This document shows positions 1 through 7,272 of a stretch of 64,000 nt of DNA, in pieces. The position numbers and the translations under genes were made by a program. A model generated the notes under the pieces. The model was not told the DNA's origin, made no database searches, and worked only from the letters and a program-made list of their open reading frames with translations. The stretch is from Burkholderia sp. E7m39 (GTDB lineage: Bacteria; Pseudomonadota; Gammaproteobacteria; Burkholderiales; Burkholderiaceae), in contig BBSL01000034.1 in the NCBI GenBank assembly GCA_001319865.1, forward strand, positions 62,001-126,000, written 5' to 3'. How positions within the stretch are numbered: the first letter of the stretch is position 1; every line of letters starts with the position of its first letter.

Positions 1-1094
1 TCACCAGCAAGTTTCCGCACATGGTCGAGAGCGTGCAGCAGGAATCCTCCCGATCCGCAAGCCGGATCCATCACCGTATCGTCGGCTTGAATGTCCAAAA
101 TATGGATGGCGAAGGCAATGATGTTACGCGGAGTGAAGTACTGCCCGAAGTCACCCTTGAAAAAGCCGTCCATGAACTGCTCGAACGCAACACCCTTGGT
201 GTCAAGGTCCGTGGCAGTGAGGTTCACGCTCTCCAAGTGGAGCACTACATTCCTAACAGTGGTGTCGTCAATCTTAATGTCGTCGTTAAAGACGTCGGGC
301 TCCTTCAGCCGCTCGACGGCATAAAGCGCCTTAATCCGCGCGGCTAGGCGCTGCGGCGTTTCATTCGTCTTGATCTGAAAGGCGTAGGGCTCGCCTTTCT
401 TACGTGGTGTTTTCTCGTCGCGAGTCTTCAGAAAGATTAGCTTGGTCAACTCGCCGAAAGCCATCGGAGGAGAGAGACGTCCGCCACCCCAGAGAGTTTG
501 ATGACACTTGCGAATCGTCTTAATGAGGTCGTCGCGACTAACCGCGGCGATGTCCGGCTTGTTCGAAGCCTTGTAGTAATACTTGAAATCCTCCGGCTTG
601 CCGTACTGAACCGGGAGGTCGGCAACGATATTGGCCTCACGCTCCAATACACCGAAACGGTCGGAGCAGTCATAGAATGCGCGGGTTTGCCCCGCAACGA
701 CACCGATGTACTCGGCACGGAATTTGTGCGCGTGACCATTGCCGAAAGCCTGCTCAACAGACTGCTTGAATTCCGTGTCCGAAACGGCGTCGCGCTTGCA
801 CTCGACGACTGCAAAGGGCTTGGTGCGTGCCTTGTCCCGAAAAATCACCAAATCAGCACGGTCTACCGGCGTGCGGTCAGGGACCGTAATCTCCACGCCG
901 ATACACTCCGGCTGGTAACCGTAGCGGTAAATAAGCTCAGAATAGTAGGCGGCCCGCACCTTTTCCTCTGGATCACTCCACTTTTCGCTCCAGTTGACCG
1001 CGACGTATCGGATTTTTTCGGCTTTTCCACTCGTGATCAGTTGTAGGTGGCCATCTTTGAACGCTCTGGCCAGAAAGTCTGTACTATTCGTCAT
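1..1094 (-). CDS. Restriction-modification type N6-adenine DNA methyltransferase with N-terminal HSDR_N domain (partial, C-terminus off window)
   Basis: Translating the minus strand from the ATG at 1094 gives 364 codons without a stop up to the window edge. The N-terminal ~180 residues look like a type I restriction HSDR_N domain, with a PD-(D/E)xK-like core (RADLVIF followed by VVECKR). The visible C-terminal part is an N6-methyltransferase: a helical region, then GQYFTPRNI and the SAM-binding motif DPACGSGGF near residues 340-350. The catalytic NPPF/NPPY motif should lie off the window. The ATG overlaps the TGA of the upstream serine recombinase gene (ATGA, 1091-1094), so the two are translationally coupled. 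Family knowledge: such proteins methylate adenine in host DNA as part of a restriction system. Whether this one also cleaves is inference from the ExK motif. Confidence 0.85.
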   Translation of the reverse strand, partial: MTNSTDFLARAFKDGHLQLITSGKAEKIRYVAVNWSEKWSDPEEKVRAAYYSELIYRYGYQPECIGVEITVPDRTPVDRADLVIFRDKARTKPFAVVECKRDAVSDTEFKQSVEQAFGNGHAHKFRAEYIGVVAGQTRAFYDCSDRFGVLEREANIVADLPVQYGKPEDFKYYYKASNKPDIAAVSRDDLIKTIRKCHQTLWGGGRLSPPMAFGELTKLIFLKTRDEKTPRKKGEPYAFQIKTNETPQRLAARIKALYAVERLKEPDVFNDDIKIDDTTVRNVVLHLESVNLTATDLDTKGVAFEQFMDGFFKGDFGQYFTPRNIIAFAIHILDIQADDTVMDPACGSGGFLLHALDHVRKLAG

Positions 1095-1672
1095 GTTCGT
1101 TCTTCACTTTTCCTTGCAGGCGCAACTTTATAGACCGTTGTGCGCGATACCTTATAACGCTCGGCAATTTGACTGACCGAGATGCTCGGGTCAGTTATAA
1201 GCCGCCTAATTTCCCGAACCTGCCGTTCATCAAGTTTCGGCTTACGGCCCCCAGCACGGCCACGTGCACGCGCGGCGGCTAATCCAGCATGCGTGCGCTC
1301 TCGGATCAAGTTGCGCTCAAATTCGGCAAGCGCGGCGAAAACGTGGAAGACCAGTCTGCCGGCGGCGGAGCTGGTCTCGACTTTCTCGCTCATGCTTTCG
1401 AAACCAATGCCACGCCGGTCTAGATCGGCGACGATGTGAATTAGATCAGGTAGGCTTCGACCTAGTCGGTCCAACCGCCACACCACGAGCGTGTCACCAC
1501 CGCGGAGTGCCTTGAGGCACTGTTCGAGTTCCGGCCGACTGGCAGATTTGCCACCTGCTGTTTCCTCATAGATCGTCACACACCCAGTTCGCGTAAGCGC
1601 ATCGCGTTGCAAATCGAGATTTTGATCATCGGTCGAGACTCGCGCATAGCCAATGCGTTGATTCATGGACAT
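1091..1672 (-). CDS. Serine recombinase (Tn3-resolvase/invertase family)
   Basis: 193 residues, the usual resolvase/invertase length. The N-terminal catalytic domain starts RIGYARVSTDDQNL with the nucleophile Ser near residue 13, and continues with VVWRLDRLGRS and AEFERNLIRERT. The C-terminal ~40 residues form a Hin-type helix-turn-helix (DERQVREIRRL, SVSQIAERYKVSRTTVYK). It should catalyse site-specific strand exchange as a resolvase or DNA invertase. Its stop codon overlaps the start of the downstream methyltransferase gene by four bases, so they form one operon. A second in-frame ATG lies two codons in; neither start has a strong ribosome binding site. It could be a remnant of a transposon resolvase or an island-specific recombinase. 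Confidence 0.88.
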   Translation of the reverse strand: MSMNQRIGYARVSTDDQNLDLQRDALTRTGCVTIYEETAGGKSASRPELEQCLKALRGGDTLVVWRLDRLGRSLPDLIHIVADLDRRGIGFESMSEKVETSSAAGRLVFHVFAALAEFERNLIRERTHAGLAAARARGRAGGRKPKLDERQVREIRRLITDPSISVSQIAERYKVSRTTVYKVAPARKSEERT

Positions 1673-1915
1673 TTACGAGACGATGAAAAATTGACGGGAA
1701 TATTAACAGAACCGTGAGGTTTTCCGATAACGCGCATGTCGCTTTTGTCGTTGTTCACAAAACCACCGTTTTCTTGACTAGCGGTTAACTTTGCATGAAT
1801 GCATCTAAGCTCGTCACCCGTTTCAAGCAGCCACGATTCCCTTGAAAATATTCATCGTTGCTCATACGATGATTTGCCCCGATTAGTTAGGGCTCGACTA
1901 ACAAGTGAGGTGACC

Positions 1916-2056
1916 ATGGCAACAGGAAAGAAAGCCGCGTCCGACGCTGGCAAGCAGCTGCGCGATCCGAAATCGACCAAGAGGGAGAGGGAGGTCGCCG
2001 CGTCGGATCTCGCGCAACGTAAGGGCGCAACGCCAAGCAAGCCGAAGAAGCGGTAG
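1916..2056 (+). CDS. Small lysine/arginine-rich hypothetical protein
   Basis: 46 residues starting MATGKKAASDAGKQL and ending KPKKR. The ATG at 1916 has a good ribosome binding site, GTGAGG, 6-11 bases upstream. The protein is very basic and low in complexity, with no membrane segment. From memory, short proteins of this style (KKAASDA.K.LRDP.ST...REVAASDLAQ) recur across Burkholderia genomes, but the function is unknown. An upstream in-frame extension to 1799 exists but has no ribosome binding site. The gene stands alone between the recombinase and the next minus-strand gene. Confidence 0.6.
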   Translation: MATGKKAASDAGKQLRDPKSTKREREVAASDLAQRKGATPSKPKKR

Positions 2057-2229
2057 ATGCAATCAGGCACGGCGCACCCGTTCTTCAGAGTCGGTGTGCC
2101 TCGCATCTCGCTGCAAGAGCTATCGATAAACGGGGGCTTGGCTGATGCATCGCATACGCGCACCTCGACGGATCGGTTGTAAGCCGCGTTTCCGGGCTTG
2201 CAGCGACCACCAAGAGGAAATAGACATGC

Positions 2230-2601
2230 TCAAGGGCTTGCTGACGTGCGTGTGCTCGATTCGTCCGGACCTGTCGACGTGCGCTCACTAGCTTGCTGCG
2301 CTTTGCGTATCTTACGGTCCAGCCGCCTAGCCTCCTTCTCCAGCGCGTCAATTTGCTGAAGGAACGGGTGCATCTCATCCAGAAGGTGGGCTTCCCGCTC
2401 TTGAAGTTTCGGGACCACATACTTGTAATCCCACTCGTATCGTTTCAGAGCGAGCCGCGTATCGGACCACGCGCGATCGATTGGGCGCAGCTTGGCGCGC
2501 AGCTCGCGCAGTTCCTGCCAGATGGCTTTCTGCCGTCGCTGGTCGGCCCTGATAAGGGCCATCCGCCGCAGTTCTTCAGCCAGTTCTGGGGTTATGGTCA
2601 T
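2230..2601 (-). CDS. Hypothetical coiled-coil protein
   Basis: 123 residues beginning MTITPELAEELRRM. It is rich in Glu, Arg, Lys and Leu, with heptad-like patterns over residues ~5-105 (for example EALEKEARRL-like segments), which suggests a long coiled coil. The tail is Ser/Thr-rich. No enzyme motif is visible. The start lies 11 bases downstream of the degenerate tRNA-like sequence on the same strand, and 230 bases after the tyrosine recombinase. An overlapping plus-strand frame of 165 codons (2293-2790) is rejected because it has a random-looking composition. Confidence 0.5.
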   Translation of the reverse strand: MTITPELAEELRRMALIRADQRRQKAIWQELRELRAKLRPIDRAWSDTRLALKRYEWDYKYVVPKLQEREAHLLDEMHPFLQQIDALEKEARRLDRKIRKAQQASERTSTGPDESSTRTSASP

Positions 2602-2611
2602 GAGCCGTGTC

Positions 2612-2685
2612 TCGTGGAGGAAGGAACGTCGAACTCGCGACTACGGCGTTGCCAACGCCGTAGTCTCCCATCTGAGCTATCCCCC
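2612..2685 (-). tRNA. Degenerate tRNA-Ala(GGC)-like sequence
   Basis: On the minus strand a 74-base segment keeps tRNA layout. It has a GGGGGA acceptor strand pairing with TCCTCC (one G-U, equivalent to the alanine G3-U70 identity pair), GCTCAGATGGGA as D-arm, a perfect anticodon stem with loop TTGGCAA (anticodon GGC), a TTCGACG T-loop, and ACGA in place of ACCA. The D-stem and T-stem contain mismatches, and one base seems to be missing after the acceptor stem. The anticodon helix is unusually long, about 10 perfect pairs (GACTACGGCG with its complement). It is most likely a decayed tRNA copy captured by the island. A tRNA covariance-model score would settle whether it is functional. Confidence 0.45.
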
Positions 2686-2828
2686 ATCACTGGTAGGAGG
2701 CACGCTGTTTATCGCTGCACTCGCCATGCTGATGCTCGTCATTGTAGTCGTCCGCCTCTCGGACCACCCACTCCAAATCGTCGTGACTAGGGTGCGCCGT
2801 TAGCTGAGCAGAGAAACACAGCCAATCG

Positions 2829-3777
2829 CTATAAGCGGATCCGCTCCACCTCGTCCAGGTTGATGTCGTCGCGGCGCCGGTCATAGAGCTGCGTGGTACG
2901 CGTCGACGCGTGATTGGCCATCGCCGCAGCATTTTCGAGTGTGCCGCCATTCTTCAGGTACACAGTGATGCCCGTCGCGCGGAACGTGTGATTACCGACC
3001 CTGATGTCAATCCCAGCCGCGAGCGCACGCCGGCGCACCATCGCATACGCGTTGGGCTGCGGCAGCGGCGTCGTGCTCAGCTGCCCGGTGCCGCGCGCGA
3101 TTGTGCGAAACAGCGGCCCCTTCGGCTCGCTGGTGATGCCGGTGCCGTCCAGATATGCGTGTAGGTAGGCCTCGAGCGTGTGGTGACAGGGCATCGCGTG
3201 CGCCTTGCCGCCTTTTTCGCGCAGGCGCACCCACAGGCGCCGCTGCTGCACGTAGACGTCGTCGACCCGCATCGCGAGCGCCGCGCCCACCCGCGCGAAC
3301 GAAAACATCATCAGCGCAATCAGCGCGCGGTCGCGCAGCCCGACCGGCGTCGTCACATCGATGCTGTCGAGCAGCTGCCGCGCTTCGACGGGATCCAGTA
3401 CGGGCGTGGCGCCGGTGCGCGCCGTATGCGCCGAACCACGCACTGACGCCGCCGGATTGTGCGGGACGTTCTGGCCGGTCACCAGCCAGTCGAACAGATG
3501 CCGGATCGCCGCGAGGCGCTGCTTGACGGTCGGTGCGGAATGGGTCTGCGTCTGCAGCTCGATCCAGGCGGCCACGTGCAGTGGCTGAACCTCAGTAAGG
3601 GACGTCACGCCGGCGCCGGCGCACCAGGAGAGAAAATCCCCACAGCACCGCATACGCGCGGCGCGTGTGCGGGTTGCGGATCGCGGAAGCGAAGAATTCA
3701 AGAAAGCGGACACCCGCCCGGTCACCGGCTGCTGCGACAAGGACGGGCAAGGAATCGGGCCGGATGGGTATCAGCAC
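2829..3777 (-). pseudogene. Tyrosine recombinase/integrase, frameshifted near its N-terminus
   Basis: The catalytic part (2829 to ~3650) is intact. It shows Arg in FSFARVGAAL, Lys in EKGGKAH, HTFR (H-x-x-R), ANHASTRTTQLY with the second His and the nucleophilic Tyr, and a C-terminal DDINLDEVERI. The SAM-like core-binding domain starts in another frame, from GTG 3777: IPIRPDSLPVL, then FFASAIRNPHTRRAYA. It joins the catalytic frame around 3640-3650, where GDFLSWCAGAGV follows. The junction needs a net +1/-2 shift, so one or two bases are lost relative to the family. The GTG start sits one base after the TAA of the upstream gene. Starting at 3740 instead would add about 38 nonsense residues. 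Either a broken integrase or a sequencing error. Confidence 0.65.
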
Positions 3778-3778
3778 A

Positions 3779-4363
3779 TTAGACGTCGACGGACCACACC
3801 TGAACACCGTCGCGCTCAAGCTTTTCACGCCGGTGGATCCCCGGATATCCAGGCGCCATGAAAAACACGTAGCGGTGACGGATGTCCGGACGACTAGCAA
3901 GCTTGTCCAGATCCTTGCGCAGTTTCCCGTTATTCGACGGCGTCACCGCGGCAAAGGTTTCGGCGGCGACCCTACGGTCCCCGCTGACGATGTCAAACGG
4001 CAGCGACGCATGCGCGCCGGGTGCCAGATGAAAACCGCCCGTGTCTGGATGAAGTTCAAGCAGCTTGCGCGCGGCAGCGATCGCCACAACGAGCGTCCAG
4101 GTCTGGTTGGTCTGCTCGATCAGGTTCAGCGGCGCGCCACTAACCGGATGAAAACCGACCGGCTCGAATTTAAGGCTCCGCAGCAGCTCGAGCGGACTGT
4201 CACCGTGCGCCCGGACCCACGCAAAAGCCCGCGCAGCAGCATCATGGACGGACATCAGATGCCGGTCCGCGTCTTCCGTTGAGCGAATGAACAGTTGCGA
4301 GGCGACCACCGCCGGCAAAGTGTCCGATGACATAATAGTGAGGGCAGTTGAGCTGTCAATCAT
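3779..4363 (-). CDS. Hypothetical protein, possible PD-(D/E)xK-like nuclease fold
   Basis: 194 residues from ATG 4363 (MIDSSTALTIM). This start overlaps the TGA of the upstream gene (ATGA, 4360-4363), and its TAA lies one base before the integrase GTG, so three genes form one tightly packed minus-strand cassette. The C-terminal half reads SLPFDIVSG, AAETFAAVTPSNNGKL, KDLDKLA, HRYVFFMAPGYPG. An acidic strand, then E-x-F, then a Lys-rich helix and a hydrophobic strand is reminiscent of divergent restriction-endonuclease folds, but the canonical ExK is absent. I do not recognise a named family. A longer start at 4402 is possible but loses the coupling. Confidence 0.6.
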   Translation of the reverse strand: MIDSSTALTIMSSDTLPAVVASQLFIRSTEDADRHLMSVHDAAARAFAWVRAHGDSPLELLRSLKFEPVGFHPVSGAPLNLIEQTNQTWTLVVAIAAARKLLELHPDTGGFHLAPGAHASLPFDIVSGDRRVAAETFAAVTPSNNGKLRKDLDKLASRPDIRHRYVFFMAPGYPGIHRREKLERDGVQVWSVDV

Positions 4364-4756
4364 GGCTTTGGTTCTGACGCGCCCGGGACGTTTCTCAGCC
4401 AAATAGCCCGTTTCAGGAGTCGCTCAAAGTCTTCTTCAGAACTGGCTTCCACCTCGAGGTCGCCGACCTTCAGACGCAACTTGCGTCCGGTTCTACCCCG
4501 CAAACCACCCGGCCACCGCAGCTCCCAACACAGGACCAACCATTGATGCGAGCGGGATGACAAACTCGCCAACGGCAAAGGAAGAGCCCCCTATGACAGC
4601 GTCACCGCGAAGGTCCCGAGGCATAACCTGTATTTCGCCAGCGACAATCTGGTCGTAAAAGTGCCCCAGCGCAGTCCGAACTGCCTTATCAGAGTTGAGA
4701 CCTTCAGCATCAGAAGGCAGCAGCGTCAAAAGGCCTCGTCTAGCAAGGTTCGGCAC
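4360..4756 (-). pseudogene. Small membrane-anchored hypothetical protein, frameshifted
   Basis: Starts at GTG 4756 with a strong GGAGG ribosome binding site five bases upstream. The first frame gives 87 residues ending VLGAAVAGWFAG and a TAG at 4493. The second frame (to 4360) continues RTGRKLRLKVGDLEVEA, then SSEEDFERLLKRA. Removing one G from the GGGG run near 4496 fuses them into a continuous protein. The fused layout is a soluble N-terminus, one hydrophobic helix, a basic segment and a short beta-strand/helix tail, which I recall from other bacterial hypotheticals. Its stop overlaps the start of the next gene. The GTG lies 18 bases from a perfect inverted repeat. Confidence 0.5.
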
Positions 4757-4773
4757 GGGCGCCTCCGTTATTT

Positions 4774-4797
4774 ATATGATAAAGGACATTATCATAT
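4774..4797. promoter_or_regulatory. Perfect 9-bp inverted repeat, candidate operator
   Basis: ATATGATAA, six bases, TTATCATAT. It sits in the AT-rich divergent region between the minus-strand cassette (GTG at 4756) and the plus-strand unit starting at 5039. A dyad this close to a start codon suggests a repressor site on the minus-strand promoter, possibly shared with the divergent unit. No cognate regulator is evident nearby. Confidence 0.4.
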
Positions 4798-5038
4798 GTA
4801 AGTTCTGGGGGAAGCAGTGTGCCAGTGAGCCGGAGGCGGGCCGCCGCTGGCGACAGTGTGAACGCTCCGGATTGGCGCTTAGTGAGGCGCTTCCGCCCAA
4901 TGACTTTTGATTGAAATTTTCCGCTATGCTTTTGGCAGCGAGAAAAGTCGCGCGTGGAAAGACCTCACTTGAGCAGCGATGCAACGATGAGTTAGATTAA
5001 GACCACGAAAATTCCAAATCGAACAAGGAAAATGACAA

Positions 5039-6115
5039 ATGGTAATAACGGGCCACATGAATTACTTTAGCGTCAATAAGTGCGGACTATATCGACAAAA
5101 TGACAAAAAACCGAGCGGATTGGAACTGACGGAAACATTTAAATTAATTGGCGAGTGGGTCGCGGGAAAGCCCCTTGCTGATACGCTACCTTGGGACAGT
5201 CGGTCCCGCTCCGGTATCTCCAAGTGCTACTGCAAGGATATATATACGTCGGAGGATAATCGCGACATATTGTTGGTGCTTTGGAAATCAGACACAGATG
5301 ATACCGGAACCTTGCTCGGCGCGCGTGAAGACGCAAAAACGGGCGAAGGAGATGTTGTAACGTACACCAATAACTATCGTGGAAAAAAGGTTATTTGGGG
5401 GCGCCCATGTTACTACTGGATTATCCCTTCCAAACAACTTGTTATATCGATAAAATTCGATCATTCTGTATGTGATTCTCAGCTTTTTCAAGACTGGGTA
5501 TCTGCGAGTATCACAAATAGAGTTAAGCATCCGAATAAGAAAAAAGAAATGACAGAGACCGGTCAAACGCGACTGTCATTCACTGATGGAACCCTCGGCG
5601 GGGAGATGAGATTTCGATATCTCTTTGACGTTCACTTAAAAACGATTGATACGGCTAACAGTAAACTGAACGAACTTGCGCAAAATGTCACCCATATTAT
5701 TAAGCGCGAAACAATCAGTATCACTCCGGCAGACGAACGCGCGAAGTGGGTGCAACTCTTCGATAAAGTTCCATATTTGAAATCACAGGCGAAAGCCCGC
5801 GTACGGCATATTGAAATTCGAGCCGAAGCCAGACCAAATGCAAGCGAAATCAGGGACATCATCGAAAAGTTTGCGAACGAGAACCGGAAGCAATCTGATT
5901 GGGACAATGTCGGCTTCACAACGGCCGACAATAGAACAGTGTGGGTTGATCGGTACCGTCTCAAGAACTCTATGCATTTCGATCACAACATGAAGGGGTC
6001 GATTAGTGCAGTCGATCTCTATGAAGAGATTCGCAAAAAACGTGATAGTTTTCTCGCACCGTTCCTCGGCTCCTACAGCACTGTTCGGACCGCAACGGCC
6101 GGAACCGGATCATGA
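5039..6115 (+). CDS. Hypothetical soluble protein of a two-gene unit; possible RexA-like defence sensor
   Basis: 358 residues, AT-rich and codon-atypical for the window. AAGGAA lies eight bases before the ATG at 5039; a second in-frame ATG is six codons later. There is no signal peptide or membrane helix. The C-terminal third alternates strands and helices: VRHIEIRAEARPNASEIRDI, DNVGFTTADNRTVWVDRYRL, SAVDLYEEIRKKRDSFLAPF. Its order resembles the C-terminus of lambda RexA (a remembered comparison: LDIVIKP.., DISLRAKD.., ..EEMAYCYARMKSDIL). The gene overlaps the next one by four bases (ATGA), which encodes a four-helix membrane protein, as RexA precedes RexB. RexAB exclude phages by membrane depolarisation. 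Homology is inference from layout and pattern only; the family is otherwise unrecognised. Confidence 0.75.
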   Translation: MVITGHMNYFSVNKCGLYRQNDKKPSGLELTETFKLIGEWVAGKPLADTLPWDSRSRSGISKCYCKDIYTSEDNRDILLVLWKSDTDDTGTLLGAREDAKTGEGDVVTYTNNYRGKKVIWGRPCYYWIIPSKQLVISIKFDHSVCDSQLFQDWVSASITNRVKHPNKKKEMTETGQTRLSFTDGTLGGEMRFRYLFDVHLKTIDTANSKLNELAQNVTHIIKRETISITPADERAKWVQLFDKVPYLKSQAKARVRHIEIRAEARPNASEIRDIIEKFANENRKQSDWDNVGFTTADNRTVWVDRYRLKNSMHFDHNMKGSISAVDLYEEIRKKRDSFLAPFLGSYSTVRTATAGTGS

Positions 6116-6627
6116 TATTGCGCGCCTCGTCGTACGCATTATTGTTCGCGATTTTGGCGTTTTTATATAAACATTTCAATGTCGATTTCGCAATAACAGA
6201 TTTTAAGAATTTTACTGATGCGTTGCTCGCAGTGTCTGGGATGGTGTTTACGCTCATGGGAATTTGGATCGCGTTCCTATATCCCAACGCATTGAGTAGA
6301 ATTATCGACCCCAAGAAAATTGAAACAGTCGATTTCTCAAAATCTTTGTCCGAGACTCGAAGACTAGAGTCTATCGTTGGAAGTGTTTTGAAGTCTGGAA
6401 TAGCAGTAGTTATTGTGCTGTTCATCTTCCTCACAAAAGTTATCCTATCAAGGTTGCCATTTTATGCCGCGCATATATTAATCTTTAAGTCCATAGCCCT
6501 ATCTACCGTAACCGTCCTCTCATTTCTACAACTGGAAGCGGTTCTGTCTGTCGTCTTGGCGAACATTATGTTCATTAACGATCTGCATCGGCGGCGTGAA
6601 GAACGTCAGGCAGATGATGATCTGTGA
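6112..6627 (+). CDS. Four-helix membrane protein, possible RexB-like effector
   Basis: 171 residues with four predicted transmembrane segments: about residues 5-22, 36-56, 96-114 and 124-150. A charged cytosolic stretch (SRIIDPKKIETVDFSKSLSE) lies between helices 2 and 3. The C-terminus is basic (NDLHRRREERQ). The size and topology (two helices, charged loop, two helices, charged tail) parallel lambda RexB, a 144-residue inner-membrane ion channel. The start overlaps the stop of the upstream gene, so the two are translated together. The DNA is AT-rich like its partner, pointing to recent transfer. Alternative: any small membrane effector of an abortive-infection system. Confidence 0.75.
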   Translation: MILRASSYALLFAILAFLYKHFNVDFAITDFKNFTDALLAVSGMVFTLMGIWIAFLYPNALSRIIDPKKIETVDFSKSLSETRRLESIVGSVLKSGIAVVIVLFIFLTKVILSRLPFYAAHILIFKSIALSTVTVLSFLQLEAVLSVVLANIMFINDLHRRREERQADDDL

Positions 6628-6645
6628 TCAAAGGGACCTTCTTAA

Positions 6646-6682
6646 AACACCATCGCGACATGCATCGTCTCGCGGTGGTGTT
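6646..6682. terminator. Hairpin after the two-gene unit
   Basis: AACACCATCGCGA and TCGCGGTGGTGTT pair over 13 bases with one G-T. The plus-strand side lacks a T-run, while the minus-strand side has TTTTAAG. It lies 18 bases after the stop at 6627, so it could act as a weak or bidirectional terminator. Confidence 0.4.
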
Positions 6683-6822
6683 ATGGAATAAGCCCTAGCA
6701 ACGAGCGGGTTCGGCAATTCTATGCACAGCTTGGTTTGCCGACCTACAACTTACGTACCCTTTTCGAATTGCGACTAGCCCCGCTACACTACTCCTGTCG
6801 ACCGCGGCACGAGGACCTCGAT

Positions 6823-7032
6823 ATGGGACGCACAAAGCTGGAAACCCGGCCTACTGACAGTGATCGGGGCGCCGCGTGTATCGGCAAATTGCGGCGTGAT
6901 ACGCAACCGGCCGGACGGGAATTTGTAGCTGTTAACCCCGTCGCCGCACCGCTTGAAGTGCTACGCGGGTCGGTCATGCGTTATGACAACCCGACCGATC
7001 CGGTATGGTTCGATGGGCCAGATTCCGACTGA
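6823..7032 (+). CDS. Small hypothetical protein, possibly antitoxin-associated
   Basis: 69 residues starting MGRTKLETRPT and ending WFDGPDSD. The GAGG at 6811-6814 is well placed for the ATG at 6823; a longer frame from 6736 has no ribosome binding site. The C-terminal part (PLEVLRGSVMRYDNPTDPVW) has a hydrophobic strand followed by an acidic tail, a style seen in small antitoxins, but no domain is certain. It is followed 39 bases later by a VbhA-like antitoxin gene on the same strand. Confidence 0.5.
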   Translation: MGRTKLETRPTDSDRGAACIGKLRRDTQPAGREFVAVNPVAAPLEVLRGSVMRYDNPTDPVWFDGPDSD

Positions 7033-7071
7033 CCCGAGAGCGCTGTCGACGTTCCCTATGAAGAGGTGACG

Positions 7072-7272
7072 ATGCTATCCGAACGCGAGCTGGCAGCGCG
7101 TCACGCCACGGTTGTCAACGCGATTGCGACCCAGGAACTTGAGGGACTGAAGTTGAATCCTGAGACGATCGCTGATCTGGAATGCTGGGCGCGCGGTGAA
7201 ATTGATTTGGCAACAGCGCGCGAGCGCGCACTGGCCCGTATTGAAGCCACCCGGATGCGCCGGCGCACTTGA
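7072..7272 (+). CDS. Antitoxin VbhA-like protein (orphan)
   Basis: 66 residues (ATG 7072 with AAGAGG five bases upstream; a GTG at 7066 is an alternative). The core LEGLKLNPETIADLECWARG, EIDLATARERALARI matches the pattern of the VbhA antitoxin domain, a short three-helix protein that inhibits Fic-domain AMP-transferase toxins. In known systems the Fic toxin gene (vbhT) overlaps or follows immediately. Here nothing Fic-like follows; downstream is non-coding, then repeat DNA. So it is an orphan antitoxin or the residue of a deleted toxin-antitoxin pair. The assignment is by pattern memory. Confidence 0.6.
   Translation: MLSERELAARHATVVNAIATQELEGLKLNPETIADLECWARGEIDLATARERALARIEATRMRRRT

Noticed and set aside
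2293..2790. 165-codon plus-strand frame
   Set aside because: It overlaps the coiled-coil gene and the tRNA-like sequence and has no domain or ribosome binding site.
5039..6627. Kiwa (KwaA/KwaB) identity for the two-gene unit
   Set aside because: In Kiwa the membrane protein comes first and the second carries DUF4868; the order is reversed here and no DUF4868 motif is evident.
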